From NCBI GenBank assembly GCA_030263375.1, contig SZOV01000002.1, positions 17,561 through 81,560 of the forward strand: a stretch of 64,000 bases of DNA, written 5' to 3'. The notes under the pieces were generated by a model. That model ran no database searches, was not told where the DNA came from, and worked only from the letters and a program-made list of their open reading frames with translations. Of the stretch, positions 33,255-42,783 are shown one piece after another. How positions within the stretch are numbered: the first letter of the stretch is position 1; every line of letters begins with the position of its first letter. A program made the position numbers and the translations under genes. The stretch is from Deltaproteobacteria bacterium PRO3. Its GTDB lineage: Bacteria; UBA10199; DSSB01.

Positions 33255-35648
33255 TCAATGCCCGGCCACCGAGCTTGAGGGAAGAAACAGCCGAAAGGTC
33301 GTGCCCTCGCCGACGCGGCTCTCTACCTCGACGCGGCCGCCGTGCAGATTCTCGACCGCGGTCCGGACATTGGGCAGGCCCAGGCCGGTGCCGCCGGAGT
33401 GCTGCTTGGTGGTGAAACCGAATTCGAAGATGTGCGGGAGATGCTCGGGCGGAATGCCGATACCGGTGTCCGAGACCTCGATCACCACGAAGGCGTCGTG
33501 AGGATAGGTGCGCACCCGCAGGGTCCCACCCCCGGGCATGGCGTGACAGGCGTTGACCAAGAGATTCAAGACGGCATTGATCAGCAGGGCCTCCTCGCCG
33601 CGCACGGTCAGGGCTTCGGAACCAAAATCCGTCTCCAGGCGTATCCCCTGCTTCTGCCGGGCGCCCTCGTTGAGGCGCAGGGCCTCGTTGAGCATCGGCT
33701 CCATCGAGAGGACCGTCACCTGCCGCGGGCTCCCCGCGGCGATGCGCCGCCAGCTTCGATAAAAGTCCATCACCTTTCCGACCGAGCTGCCCAGGTCCCG
33801 CACGCGGTCCGCGAAGGCTCCCCAGCGCGAGGATTCCCCCGCGGCGCCCGGCGCCCCGACCAAACGCTCCAAGAGGCCTTCCCGGAAGGAAAGATCCGAA
33901 AGCAGATTCCCGCCGTCGTGCAGGAAGCGCTCGGCCAGCTGCGACTTCGCCTCGAGCCTCACGTTCTGCTCTTGCAGGGCGGAGGCGCGTTCCTTAAGCA
34001 CTTGCAGCTCGGTCACGTCGCTCAGAAAATGCGCGATAAAGCCCTCTTCCCCGCCGAGGTTTCTTCGCTCCATCCGCCAGTAAGTCACATCGTTTTCCCC
34101 ACGCGACCAGACAAAGAGCCCGGGCTCGCTGGGGTGCGGCTCGAAGACCTCCATGATGCGGATATTGGCGAAATCGAGGAGCGTGGGCTGGAAGATCCGG
34201 CGGGCCGGGCCGTTCGCGTAGCGGATCTCGCCCTGCGGATCGACGACCAAGACCGGATGCGGCGAGGCCTCGAGGACTTCGCGGAAGCGCACCGGGCTGG
34301 GCGCGGTCACGGACTCCAAGCGGGGACCGGCCGGGCGCGGGACCCCGCCCTCGTCCTTGGGCCGCTCGTTCATCGCCCAAAAATCCTCGAAGGCCCGCCT
34401 CGGCTCGCGGGGCCTGCGGCCCGCGACGGCCCAAGCAAAGTCGCTCCGAGGCTGCCAAGCGCCGAGATCCCCGCCACCCCCGGACCGCGGCGCGGAGACG
34501 GAGGCCAAGGCGCGGGATTGAGCCTCGAGCCCTCGGGTCCAGGCCCCGAAGCCCCTCGGCTGGACGGACTCGAAGATCCGGCCGCCGATGTTGAAGTGCA
34601 ACAGGGTGGCAAGAGAGTCGAACAGGACGGTTGCGCCGTCGCCGGCGGGCCTCAGGCCCAGGGCGCTCTCCGCACGGTGGGCGAGCAGCAGGGCCCCGAA
34701 CATCGCCGTCTGGGGAATCGCCAGCCGCGAAATTGAGGTGAATCCCGAGAGTCGCGCCACGCGCGAGGCGCCGGGGGCGACGCCGTGCAGACCGCGGAAG
34801 GCCGATTCCGAGGCCGCGCCCGCGCCGCGCATCAGGCCGAGGGTGATGCCGTTGACCAGCAATTCGCGGCGGATCGACTCCGCGTCCCAGGCCTGTCGCT
34901 CGCCGAGCGCCTCGCGCAGCGAGCGGTGGCTGAGGGTTAGGGCGAAGGTCTCGCCGCCCAGCCCGGCCAGGGAGGCCAAGGCGCGCGCCCGCCAGGCGCG
35001 GGTCGCGAGGCCCGCCGGCGCCGCGGTCAGCCGGGCCAGGGTCAGCAGTCGAAGGCTTTGGAAGGCGCCCGCGCCGGCGGCGAAGCTGGCCAGGGTCGCG
35101 GGGTGCGAGACCTCGCGGGCGAAGTGACGCAGCAGGAATTCCACGCGGGGGGCGATGGGGCCGCGCCCTTGCACGACATCACATTCGCGGTTCAAGTCCG
35201 CCCAGGCGGCGGGAGAAATCGCGCCACGCCATTCGGGGTGGTCCTGCAGGCTGCGGCGCAGGCTCAAGGGGAGGGCCGCGGCCAGGGCCGCATCGCCGGC
35301 ACCGTGCAGACGCCGCGCCAGATTCATTAGGCCTTGAAGGAATAATTCCGGGTCCGACTCCGTGGCTAGCGCGCTGAGTTCGACCAAGGCGGCCGGCCCG
35401 ATGCGCTTGGCCAATTCAGAGCGGCGATAGAGGGGCAGGGCCTCGAGGCTTCGCGCCAGAGACTGCGGACCGGCATCCAGATTTCGGGAGATCGGCCTCG
35501 CTTCGTGCCAATCGGCGAGTCCCTCGAGGAGGGCCGCCACGAAGGCGGCGTGGCGCTCGGCGGGGGAAAGTCGCGGCGCGTCAAAATCAGGTTGAAGCCG
35601 AGGGGGCGCGTCTACCCTGAATCCCGCGGGTTGGAACCGTCCCAGCAT
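33255..35648 (-). CDS. PAS-domain sensor histidine kinase with a novel N-terminal membrane-like domain
   Basis: 797 residues. The N-terminal 400 are alanine-rich, with helical repeats and hydrophobic segments, and match the protein at 9852-11222 in order (IAPRVEFLLRHFAREVSHP, ETFALTLSHRSL, FGALLLAHRAESALGL). Residues about 450-555 form a PAS domain (FREVLEASPHPVLVVDPQGE). The kinase follows: likely phospho-His in ERFLHDGGNLLSDL, then a HATPase with NAVLNLLVNACHAMPGGGTL, VSDTGIGIPPEHLPHIFE and GGTGLGLPNVRTAVE. No response regulator gene is adjacent, so it is an orphan kinase. The ATG at 35648 is preferred over an upstream codon at 35684. Signal unknown. Confidence 0.85.
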   Translation of the reverse strand: MLGRFQPAGFRVDAPPRLQPDFDAPRLSPAERHAAFVAALLEGLADWHEARPISRNLDAGPQSLARSLEALPLYRRSELAKRIGPAALVELSALATESDPELFLQGLMNLARRLHGAGDAALAAALPLSLRRSLQDHPEWRGAISPAAWADLNRECDVVQGRGPIAPRVEFLLRHFAREVSHPATLASFAAGAGAFQSLRLLTLARLTAAPAGLATRAWRARALASLAGLGGETFALTLSHRSLREALGERQAWDAESIRRELLVNGITLGLMRGAGAASESAFRGLHGVAPGASRVARLSGFTSISRLAIPQTAMFGALLLAHRAESALGLRPAGDGATVLFDSLATLLHFNIGGRIFESVQPRGFGAWTRGLEAQSRALASVSAPRSGGGGDLGAWQPRSDFAWAVAGRRPREPRRAFEDFWAMNERPKDEGGVPRPAGPRLESVTAPSPVRFREVLEASPHPVLVVDPQGEIRYANGPARRIFQPTLLDFANIRIMEVFEPHPSEPGLFVWSRGENDVTYWRMERRNLGGEEGFIAHFLSDVTELQVLKERASALQEQNVRLEAKSQLAERFLHDGGNLLSDLSFREGLLERLVGAPGAAGESSRWGAFADRVRDLGSSVGKVMDFYRSWRRIAAGSPRQVTVLSMEPMLNEALRLNEGARQKQGIRLETDFGSEALTVRGEEALLINAVLNLLVNACHAMPGGGTLRVRTYPHDAFVVIEVSDTGIGIPPEHLPHIFEFGFTTKQHSGGTGLGLPNVRTAVENLHGGRVEVESRVGEGTTFRLFLPSSSVAGH

Positions 35649-35803
35649 GAGGCTACCTGCCCTGTCCTGACCCGTGCCCACCAAAAATCATGAATTTCCG
35701 TCGAGATCCGGATTATCACCCGATTTTCGGATAAGTTGTCTATAGTTTTTTCCCCGCCGGCGCGGCGGCATTTCCGGGTTGAAGTCCTGGTAATCGCGGG
35801 GCT

Positions 35804-37198
35804 ATGAAGGAAGAGATGCTGAACGAACGCCTTGCAGCGCTGCTCAACAAGTACAACGTACCCGGGCCCCGTTACACAAGCTACCCGACGGTCCCGGCCT
35901 GGACGGAGTCCGTCGGCCCGGCCGATTATCTCCGGAGCCTCGAGGGCCTGCGTCCCGGCGACCCCCTGTCGCTCTACTTCCACCTCCCCTTCTGCGAACG
36001 GCTCTGTCATTTCTGCGGCTGCATGCGCGTGATCACCACCGACCACAGCCGCTCGGCGCCCTACGTCGAGGTCCTGTTGCGGGAGCTCGACCGGGTGGTC
36101 GCGGCGCTGCCCGAGGGCGTCCGCGAGGTCAGCCAGGTGCATTTCGGCGGCGGCACGCCCAATTTCCTGCAACCTGAGGAGATGCGCGCCATCGTCGCGC
36201 GGATCCGCAACCGCTTCCGCCTGATGCCCGACGCCGAGCTGGCCATCGAGATGCATCCCCGCACCAGCACGCCGGCCTTCTGCAAGGTCTTGGCCGAACT
36301 GGGCTTCAACCGGATCTCGCTGGGCGTGCAGGACTTCGACCCCAAGGTTCAAGCCCTCATCAACCGGCACCAGACTTATGAAAGGACCGCGGAGATGGTC
36401 GCGCTGCTGCGCAGCCTAGGCTTTCGCTCCTTCAACTTCGACCTGATCTACGGCCTGCCCGGCCAGAGCTTCGAAGGGTGGGAGAAGACCTTGGCGCAAG
36501 TTCTGGAGCTTAGGCCCGACCGTCTCGCCGTCTACAGCTACGCCCACGTCCCCTGGAAGAGCGCCGTGCAGCGCTCCTTCAAGGACTCCGACCTGCCGCC
36601 CCCGGGCATGAAGATTGAGCTCTTCCAGCGGGCCTACGAGACCTTTACCGCCAAGGGCTACCGCTCGATCGGGATGGACCACTTCGCCCGGGCCGACGAC
36701 GAGCTCGCGCGGGCCGCGGAGAGCGGCGGCCTGCACCGCAACTTCATGGGCTACTCGACCAAGGCCGACGCCCACCAGCTGGGCTTCGGGGTCAGCGCCA
36801 TCTCCTACGTCGGCGGGAATTACTTCCAAAACTTGAAGGAATTGGCCGACTACGAGGCGGCGATCCGCGGCGGCGGTCTGGCCGCCTTCCGGGGCTTCCT
36901 GCTGGCGCGCGACGACGCGATCCGCCGCGACCTGATCACCCGCATCATGTGCAACGGCCTGGTGGATTGGGCCGACTTCGAGGCGCAATGGGGGTTGAAG
37001 CACGGCGAGTATTTCGAGGCGGAACTGCCCGAGCTTCAGACCTTCGTCGCCGACGGCCTCCTCGAAAACGACGCAAGGGCCCTGCGCGTGCGGGGCGAAG
37101 GCTTCCTCTTCCTGCGCAATATCGCCATGGTCTTCGACCGCTACCTCGAGGACATCCGCAGCCAATCCGCCACCCCAACTTTCTCCAAGACGGTTTGA
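35804..37198 (+). CDS. hemN: Oxygen-independent coproporphyrinogen III dehydrogenase HemN
   Basis: 464-residue radical SAM enzyme converting coproporphyrinogen III to protoporphyrinogen IX without oxygen. The cluster motif is LPFCERLCHFCGC near residue 65, preceded by the HemN-type N-terminus GPRYTSYPTVPAWTE. GGGTPNFL and YGLPGQSFEGWEKTL also match. The extra C in FCGC and the length support true HemN rather than HemW. It opens a plus-strand heme run (hemN-hemJ-hemH). Confidence 0.95.
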   Translation: MKEEMLNERLAALLNKYNVPGPRYTSYPTVPAWTESVGPADYLRSLEGLRPGDPLSLYFHLPFCERLCHFCGCMRVITTDHSRSAPYVEVLLRELDRVVAALPEGVREVSQVHFGGGTPNFLQPEEMRAIVARIRNRFRLMPDAELAIEMHPRTSTPAFCKVLAELGFNRISLGVQDFDPKVQALINRHQTYERTAEMVALLRSLGFRSFNFDLIYGLPGQSFEGWEKTLAQVLELRPDRLAVYSYAHVPWKSAVQRSFKDSDLPPPGMKIELFQRAYETFTAKGYRSIGMDHFARADDELARAAESGGLHRNFMGYSTKADAHQLGFGVSAISYVGGNYFQNLKELADYEAAIRGGGLAAFRGFLLARDDAIRRDLITRIMCNGLVDWADFEAQWGLKHGEYFEAELPELQTFVADGLLENDARALRVRGEGFLFLRNIAMVFDRYLEDIRSQSATPTFSKTV

Positions 37199-37222
37199 GG
37201 GAAATTTGCTAGGCAGGCGCCC

Positions 37223-37654
37223 ATGCTTTACCTCTGGCTGAAGGCCTTCCACATCATCTTCATGGTCGCCTGGTTCGCGGGGCTCTTCTATATATTCCGC
37301 CTCTTCGTCTACCACGTGAAGTATCAAGACCAGGCGAACATGCGCCAGGCCTACGCCCTGATGGAGCGTAAGCTGCTCTATGTCATCATGCACCCGGCGA
37401 TGCTGCTGACCTTGCTGCTCGGCATTCTGTTGATCGCCCTCAACCCCGCCGTGCTGCGGGCGCCCTGGTTCCACGCGAAGCTCCTGGGCGTGGCGGGCTT
37501 GATCGGCTACCAGATCTTCGCGGGGATCACGGCGAAGCGCTTCGCGCGGGGGGATTTCTTTTTATCGGAGCGGGCCTGCCGGTTTATCAACGAGGTGCCG
37601 ACCTTGCTGTTGTTCGCGATCGTCATCCTAGTGGTGATCAAGCCTTGGGCGTAG
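37223..37654 (+). CDS. hemJ: Protoporphyrinogen IX oxidase HemJ
   Basis: 143-residue inner-membrane protein with four hydrophobic segments. The N-terminal LWLKAFHIIFMVAWFAGLFY carries the conserved histidine, and FRLFVYH, MERKLLYVIMHPAM and KLLGVAGLIGYQIF follow the HemJ pattern. It oxidises protoporphyrinogen IX to protoporphyrin IX. It sits 24 bases after hemN, just ahead of hemH, consistent with sequential steps. Confidence 0.93.
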   Translation: MLYLWLKAFHIIFMVAWFAGLFYIFRLFVYHVKYQDQANMRQAYALMERKLLYVIMHPAMLLTLLLGILLIALNPAVLRAPWFHAKLLGVAGLIGYQIFAGITAKRFARGDFFLSERACRFINEVPTLLLFAIVILVVIKPWA

Positions 37655-37658
37655 GGGA

Positions 37659-37687
37659 GTAGGGGCGAACACAAGGTTCGCCCCTAC
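37659..37687. repeat. GTAGGGGC palindrome, copy 1
   Basis: 12-bp arms GTAGGGGCGAAC and GTTCGCCCCTAC around ACAAG. It lies between hemJ and hemH in the inverse orientation to copies 2 and 4. Confidence 0.9.
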
Positions 37688-37694
37688 AATACAA

Positions 37695-38726
37695 ATGCAA
37701 GACTCGAAAAATAAAATCGGCGTCCTCTTGATCAACCTCGGCACCCCGAAGGCTCCGACGACCGCTGACGTCCGCCGCTACCTGCGGCAATTCCTCTCCG
37801 ACCCCCGCGTCATCGACATCAACCCGGTGGGCCGCTGGCTCTTGGTGAACCTCATCATCGCGCCCTTCCGCTCGCCCAAGTCCGCCGCCGCCTACCGCAA
37901 GATCTGGACGGAGCGGGGCTCCCCGCTGCTCTTCCACACCCAAGACCTGGGCCGCGCCGTGGCCGAGCGCCTGGGCGAGGACTACGCGGTCGAGATCGGC
38001 ATGCGCTACGGCGAGCCCTCCATCGAGTCCGCCCTGCGGCGCCTCTTCGACCGGGGCGTCCGCGAGGTCCGCATCCTGCCGCTCTACCCGCAGTACTCCT
38101 CCTCGGCGACGGGCTCGACGCAGGAAGAGGTCTTCCGCGTGGCGAAGCGGATGTGGAACATCACCCCGCTGCAGTTCCTCCTGCCCTTCTTCGACCATCC
38201 CGGCTTCATCCGGGCCTTCGCGGAGGTCGGGCGCGGCCGGCTGCGCGACTTCCGGGCCGACCATGTCTTGTTCAGCTTCCACGGACTGCCCGAACGGCAG
38301 ATCCTTAAAGGAGACATCGGTGGAAATCACTGCCTGCAGAAGCCCGACTGCTGCGACAAGATCATCCCCGCCAACGGGCTTTGCTACCGCGCCCACAGCT
38401 ACGCGACGGCGCGGGCCCTGGCCGCCGCGCTGGAGTTGCCGGCGGAGCAATACACGATCTGCTTCCAATCGCGGCTCGGCCGCACGCCGTGGATCAAGCC
38501 CTACACCGACCTGGTGATCCCCGAGCTGGCCAAGGCCGGAAAGAAGCGCCTCGCCGTCTTCTGCCCCGCCTTCGTCGCCGACTGCCTGGAGACGCTGGAA
38601 GAGATCGGCATGCGGGCCCGCGAGCAGTTTCGCTCCTTGGGCGGCGAAGACTTGCTCCTGATTCCCTCGCTGAACACCGAGCCGGCCTGGGTCGAGACGG
38701 TCTGCGCGATGGTGAAGGGAGATTGA
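37695..38726 (+). CDS. hemH: Ferrochelatase HemH
   Basis: 343-residue enzyme inserting Fe2+ into protoporphyrin IX. Motifs: INLGTPKAPTTADVRRYLRQ at the N-terminus, LPLYPQYSSSATGST near residue 130, the catalytic His in LFSFHGLPERQI near residue 195, and CPAFVADCLETLEEI near residue 290. The heme run ends with this reaction. The next gene starts directly after its stop codon. Confidence 0.97.
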   Translation: MQDSKNKIGVLLINLGTPKAPTTADVRRYLRQFLSDPRVIDINPVGRWLLVNLIIAPFRSPKSAAAYRKIWTERGSPLLFHTQDLGRAVAERLGEDYAVEIGMRYGEPSIESALRRLFDRGVREVRILPLYPQYSSSATGSTQEEVFRVAKRMWNITPLQFLLPFFDHPGFIRAFAEVGRGRLRDFRADHVLFSFHGLPERQILKGDIGGNHCLQKPDCCDKIIPANGLCYRAHSYATARALAAALELPAEQYTICFQSRLGRTPWIKPYTDLVIPELAKAGKKRLAVFCPAFVADCLETLEEIGMRAREQFRSLGGEDLLLIPSLNTEPAWVETVCAMVKGD

Positions 38727-39371
38727 ATGACGGAACGCGATTCCCTGGTGCTGAACATCGAACTCACGCTCATCAGCATCATCCAGGGCGTCGCGCTCTA
38801 CTTCCTGGTCGAGTCCTCGCGGATCCCGATCGTCGATCGGCACTACGCGGCCTGGCCCTACATCGCTAGTGGGCTGGTGATCATCCTCTTGTTCTGGTCG
38901 CGCTCGATTATCCACGGACTCACCGTCATCCGTTGGCCCCTCGAGTTCGGCCACAATTTCCTCTACGTCGCCCTCACCCTGGTCGAGTGCGTCGCCTTCA
39001 CGCAGGTCGGCAATCCGCGGAATTGGTTCGCGCTGAACGCCGTTTACGCCGCCTTGATCTGGCTGCTCTTCATTTGGGACCTGCGTCTGATCCGCAAGCG
39101 CGCCGGGGAGGACCGCAGTCCGGCGAGGCAGCAGCTCTATGCGGTCGTGCAGAAGGACCAGCTGCGGAACATCCGGTTCCTGATGCCCGCGGCCCTTGGC
39201 TTCACGCTTGGCGCGACGTTGCTCATCCATTATTTTCCGGGATTCTTCTTGGAGCGCGGAGGGCATTGGTTTCCGGCCCTATTCCAACTGTCGGCCGCCC
39301 TCGCCTATCTGGCCCACAGCCTCCGCTTCTATGAACGGCTCAAGCCCCTGCAAGACAAAGTCATCGCCTAA
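38727..39371 (+). CDS. Membrane protein with about five spans, function unknown
   Basis: 214 residues, not recognised. Hydrophobic segments near residues 12-28, 43-65, 78-92, 105-125 and 150-170 (for example YIASGLVIILLFWSRSIIHG and RFLMPAALGFTLGATLLIHY). Its ATG directly follows the hemH stop, so it is co-transcribed with the heme genes, and a role linked to heme or respiration is possible. That link is only positional. Confidence 0.75.
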   Translation: MTERDSLVLNIELTLISIIQGVALYFLVESSRIPIVDRHYAAWPYIASGLVIILLFWSRSIIHGLTVIRWPLEFGHNFLYVALTLVECVAFTQVGNPRNWFALNAVYAALIWLLFIWDLRLIRKRAGEDRSPARQQLYAVVQKDQLRNIRFLMPAALGFTLGATLLIHYFPGFFLERGGHWFPALFQLSAALAYLAHSLRFYERLKPLQDKVIA

Positions 39372-39372
39372 G

Positions 39373-39402
39373 AAAAAAATGCCGGGGCGTCTCCGCCCCG
39401 GC
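39373..39402 (-). terminator. Rho-independent terminator of the hydrolase-like lipoprotein gene
   Basis: Stem GCCGGGGCG/CGCCCCGGC with a 4-base loop (39381-39402). On the minus strand it is followed by ATTTTTTT (complement of 39373-39380). It faces the minus-strand gene that ends at 39429. Confidence 0.88.
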
Positions 39403-39428
39403 CGGAACTTTCCGCGACTCGCGCTGCG

Positions 39429-40565
39429 TCAATGCGTGGCCAAGAAACTCAATAACGGCTCCCAAAAGGCGCTGTCGGGGCCGTCGCTGATCGGCGCGTC
39501 GAACCGCATCAGGTGCGAGGCTCCGGGCAAGGTCACGCTCTCCGCCTGGCCTCCGCCGCTAGCGCCGTAGGCGGCCACCAACTCGGCCGTGCCGGCCTCG
39601 CTGCCGATCGGATCGGGGGAACCCTGAATGAAGAGGGCGTCCGCCCGCGCGGGAGCGGCATCCTGGATCGGAGCCTCCAGGACAAACTCGCCAGCGACCG
39701 GATCGAAGCCGAAGGGCACCGCGGCCACTTCGTTGAAGGGCCCGGACGGCACGGTTTGCGGCGGCGGCCCCAGTGTCGCGGCGACGGCCGCGGCCAGGAC
39801 ATCGGGATAGGCCGCCCCGAAAAAGAGATTAAGCAACGCGGGATCCCCCGGTAGATAAGGAGTTGCCGCAACGAAGGCGCGGAACGCCGGATCGAACAGT
39901 TGGCCTGAAACGGGACCGAAGCGAAGGTAGAACGCCGCGGAGACGACCACCGAGCGGACGTCGGAGCGGCGGGCCAGCAGCAGGGCGCCGTTGGTACCCA
40001 CGCCGGTCTCCCCGTAGACGTCCCAGCGCGGAATTCCCAAGATGGTCGCCACCGGCCTCGCCACTGCGGCGACGGCGAGAGCGCTTTCCTCGCTGTCCAG
40101 CTCCTGTCCGACCTCGGGGCGGAAGGACCCGCCCGTCCCCAAGAGATCCACCGACAAGGCGCAGTAGCCCGATTTAGCGAGGACGCGCACGGTATGGAAG
40201 CCCTCGCGGCCGGGAACCGCGACTTCATAGTAGCCGCCGCCGTTCGCCAAAGTTCCGGGAATCAAGGCCACCAGACGGCGGTCTCGCTTCAGCAGGCACT
40301 CGCGGCTCAGGTAGAGGCGCGCGGCGACGTTGCCCGCCGCCGTGGGGACGTTTAAGGCGACTCTCACCATGCCGTCGGCGATCGCGACGCCGTCGGTCAG
40401 GCCGAGGCTTTTGGCCTCGCCCTCCGGGCTCCCCAAGGCAAGCGCTTCGCCTTGCCGGACCAAGTCCTCGAGCGAGCCCTCAGAAAAGTCCCCCACGGCG
40501 TCCAAGGCATTGCCTCCGCAAGCCGTCAATGCGACGAGGAAACAGGCGATAAGAATTTTTTTCAT
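39429..40565 (-). CDS. Alpha/beta-hydrolase-like lipoprotein with Thr at the nucleophile position
   Basis: 378 residues. Signal peptide with lipobox (MKKILIACFLVALTACGG), so lipid-anchored. The chain follows an alpha/beta-hydrolase: LVALIPGTLANGGGYYEV (oxyanion region), YCALSVDLLGTGGSF, the elbow WDVYGETGVGTNGALLLARR, an acid candidate in IQGSPDPIGS and a histidine in LPGASHLMRFD. In hydrolases the elbow is GxSxG; here a Thr (GETGVG) stands where Ser is expected, so it may be inactive or altered. The ATG at 40565 is set by the signal peptide. It is monocistronic. Confidence 0.72.
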   Translation of the reverse strand: MKKILIACFLVALTACGGNALDAVGDFSEGSLEDLVRQGEALALGSPEGEAKSLGLTDGVAIADGMVRVALNVPTAAGNVAARLYLSRECLLKRDRRLVALIPGTLANGGGYYEVAVPGREGFHTVRVLAKSGYCALSVDLLGTGGSFRPEVGQELDSEESALAVAAVARPVATILGIPRWDVYGETGVGTNGALLLARRSDVRSVVVSAAFYLRFGPVSGQLFDPAFRAFVAATPYLPGDPALLNLFFGAAYPDVLAAAVAATLGPPPQTVPSGPFNEVAAVPFGFDPVAGEFVLEAPIQDAAPARADALFIQGSPDPIGSEAGTAELVAAYGASGGGQAESVTLPGASHLMRFDAPISDGPDSAFWEPLLSFLATH

Positions 40566-40852
40566 AAAACCCTCCGTAAAAATAAAAAAAGAGTTGTGCA
40601 ATCCGCGACACGACCCTGCCTACCGCAGACGGCGGCGCCGAGCCCGGGGGTTGCTTAAAGGAAATGGATGGAATGAATACGACAAAAAACGACCGCGCGA
40701 CCGCGCGGAGAATCAAGAACTGTCCGGTCCCACGACACGCCCCTTTCACCGCCCCAAACTTCGGCGGATGAAGCCCCTTGATCGATGTTGATGTAGAGGG
40801 GATTATCCGTAGCTCCCGTGACGATGACAAGACAAAATCGAAAAATGAAATT
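40566..40852. other. Intergenic region between two minus-strand genes
   Basis: About 290 bases: promoter and leader of the hydrolase-like lipoprotein gene, with an A/T-run before its ATG. No gene, terminator or repeat recognised. Confidence 0.35.
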
Positions 40853-42775
40853 CTATTTCATTTTCCATCCGTGCACGAAATCGACCAAGGCCATGACGTG
40901 GTCGACGGGAGTCTCGGGGAGGATGCCGTGGCCCAGGTTGAAGATGAAGCCGGGCTTCGAACCCACCGCCTCGAGGATCTTGCGCGCCTCGGCGCGGATG
41001 ACATCGGGTTCCGAAAAGAGGAGAACCGGATCGAAATTTCCCTGCACCGCGACGTCACCGAGCTGCCGCCAGGCCTGGGCGATGTCCACCCGCCAATCGA
41101 GGCCGATCACGTCGCCGCCCGCCCCTTTGATTTGATCGAGAAGGGAGGTCGTGTCGGTGCCGAAATGGATGGAGGGGATATCTTTGGGCAGCTCGGAGAA
41201 GAGCCGCTGCATGTGGGGAAAAACGTATTCGCGGTAATCCGCCGGCGAGAGACAGCCCACCCAGGAATCGAAAATCTGTAAGATCTGGCAGCCCGCCGCG
41301 ACCTGGGCCTTCAGGTAGGACAGCGAGGCGGTCGTGATCTTCTCCATCAGCTCGTGCCAGGCGCCGGGCTCTTGGTGCATCAGCGTCTTGGTCGGGATGT
41401 AGTTGCGCGAACCCTTGCCCTCGATCATGTAGGCGGCAACGGTGAAGGGCGCGCCGGCGAATCCGATGAGGGGGATGTCGGGCCGCATCGCGGCGCGGAC
41501 TTGGCGGATCGCCTCGAGGACGAAGCCCAGGCCCGATTCGGGATCGACGGGCTTGAGTTTACGTATGTCATCGACGCTTCGCACGGGGCGCCCGATCACG
41601 GGACCCAGGCTCTCTTTGAATTCCAGCGGCACGCCCATCGGCTCGACGATCAGGAGGATGTCGGCGAAGATGATCGCCGCGTCGACGTTGAGACGCTCGA
41701 CGGCGTCCAGCGTCACCTGCGCGGCGAGCTCGGGGGTCTTGCACAATGTCAGAAAGTCCACACCGCCGCGCACCAGCTGGTATTCCGCCATGTAACGGCC
41801 GGCCTGGCGCATCAGCCAAACGGGGATGCGGTCGACGGGCTGCTTGCGGCAGGCCCGTAGCATACGGGATTCCGGTAGGGGCGAACCTTGTGTTCGCCCG
41901 TCCCCTACGGTCCTCACCCAAGCCTCATCCGCCCGCTCATTCTTCCTCGCGACGATCTCCCCGGCGACGGCCGCCATCTGGGCCACCAGCTCCGGCATCT
42001 TGTTCGGCGTGGCCTCGTAGTCCGCGAAGAGCTGCCGCTCGCGCAGGGCCTCGCTGGTGGTGGGCCCGATCGAGCCGATCGCGACGCGGTGCAGGGCGCG
42101 GCGCAGGGCCGACTCGCGCGGGCCGGCGACTTGCAAGAGGTGGTGCACCTGCGTGGCGGTGGTGAAAAGCAAGACCTGCACCTCGCCGCGCAGGATCGCC
42201 TCGATGCCGCGCTCCAGCGGCCCCAGGTCCTCGGGCAGGGCCCACTGGTAGATCTTCACCGGGCGCACCGTCGCGCCGCCCGCGCGCAGGCCCTCGAGGA
42301 AGTCGGCGTTGGAGGCGCCGTACTCCAGGACCGCGATCTTCTTCCCGGCGAGCAGCGCCTCCTCGCGCAGGATGGCGAGGATCTCCTGCCAGGTGTTCGG
42401 CTCCGGCACCGTCACGGCGACGGGGATATTCTGCATCTTGCAGACCGCGAGCGGCTTCGGCCCGCGAACGACGACCTTGGTTTTTTCGAAGGCGGCGAGG
42501 ACGCGCTCCTTCGGGTACTTGGTCTCGAGGGCGGCGAGCAGGGTGCGCAGGCCGACGCCGGTCATCAGGACGAAGAGGTCGTAGGCGCCGGCCTCGAGCT
42601 CTGCAAAAAACCGGAAGGCGTCGGAATTGTCCTCCAGCGGGACCTCGCGCATCGAGGGGGCGCTCAGGGCCTTGCCGCCGGCCTTCTCGACCAGCTTCGC
42701 CATGGGCAGGGCCATGCGGCTCTCGAGGGATAGGACCGTGAGGCCAGAGAAATTTTTCGCGGTTTTTGAATCCAT
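40853..42775 (-). CDS. HemD-HemE fusion: uroporphyrinogen III synthase and decarboxylase
   Basis: 640 residues with two consecutive heme steps. Residues about 1-275 are HemD (LTVLSLESRMALPMAKLVEK, VLLFTTATQVHHLL, IGPTTSEALRE). Residues about 300-640 are HemE (RIPVWLMRQAGRYMAEY, IIFADILLIVEPMGVPLEFK, IGFAGAPFTVAAYMIEGKGS, FNLGHGILPETP). The linker GDGRTQGSPLP (residues about 289-300) is encoded by a GTAGGGGC palindrome at 41875-41908 lying in frame. An ATG at 41863, just after the repeat, could give HemE alone, but no strong ribosome site precedes it. Start at the ATG at 42775; the upstream TTG lies in another repeat. Confidence 0.9.
   Translation of the reverse strand: MDSKTAKNFSGLTVLSLESRMALPMAKLVEKAGGKALSAPSMREVPLEDNSDAFRFFAELEAGAYDLFVLMTGVGLRTLLAALETKYPKERVLAAFEKTKVVVRGPKPLAVCKMQNIPVAVTVPEPNTWQEILAILREEALLAGKKIAVLEYGASNADFLEGLRAGGATVRPVKIYQWALPEDLGPLERGIEAILRGEVQVLLFTTATQVHHLLQVAGPRESALRRALHRVAIGSIGPTTSEALRERQLFADYEATPNKMPELVAQMAAVAGEIVARKNERADEAWVRTVGDGRTQGSPLPESRMLRACRKQPVDRIPVWLMRQAGRYMAEYQLVRGGVDFLTLCKTPELAAQVTLDAVERLNVDAAIIFADILLIVEPMGVPLEFKESLGPVIGRPVRSVDDIRKLKPVDPESGLGFVLEAIRQVRAAMRPDIPLIGFAGAPFTVAAYMIEGKGSRNYIPTKTLMHQEPGAWHELMEKITTASLSYLKAQVAAGCQILQIFDSWVGCLSPADYREYVFPHMQRLFSELPKDIPSIHFGTDTTSLLDQIKGAGGDVIGLDWRVDIAQAWRQLGDVAVQGNFDPVLLFSEPDVIRAEARKILEAVGSKPGFIFNLGHGILPETPVDHVMALVDFVHGWKMK
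41875..41908. repeat. GTAGGGGC palindrome, copy 2, inside the hemD-hemE linker
   Basis: GTAGGGGCGAAC then CTTGT then GTTCGCCC-GT-CCCCTAC; the right arm has two extra bases. It is translated in frame as part of the linker of the fusion protein. Confidence 0.9.
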
Positions 42776-42783
42776 AGTAAAAT

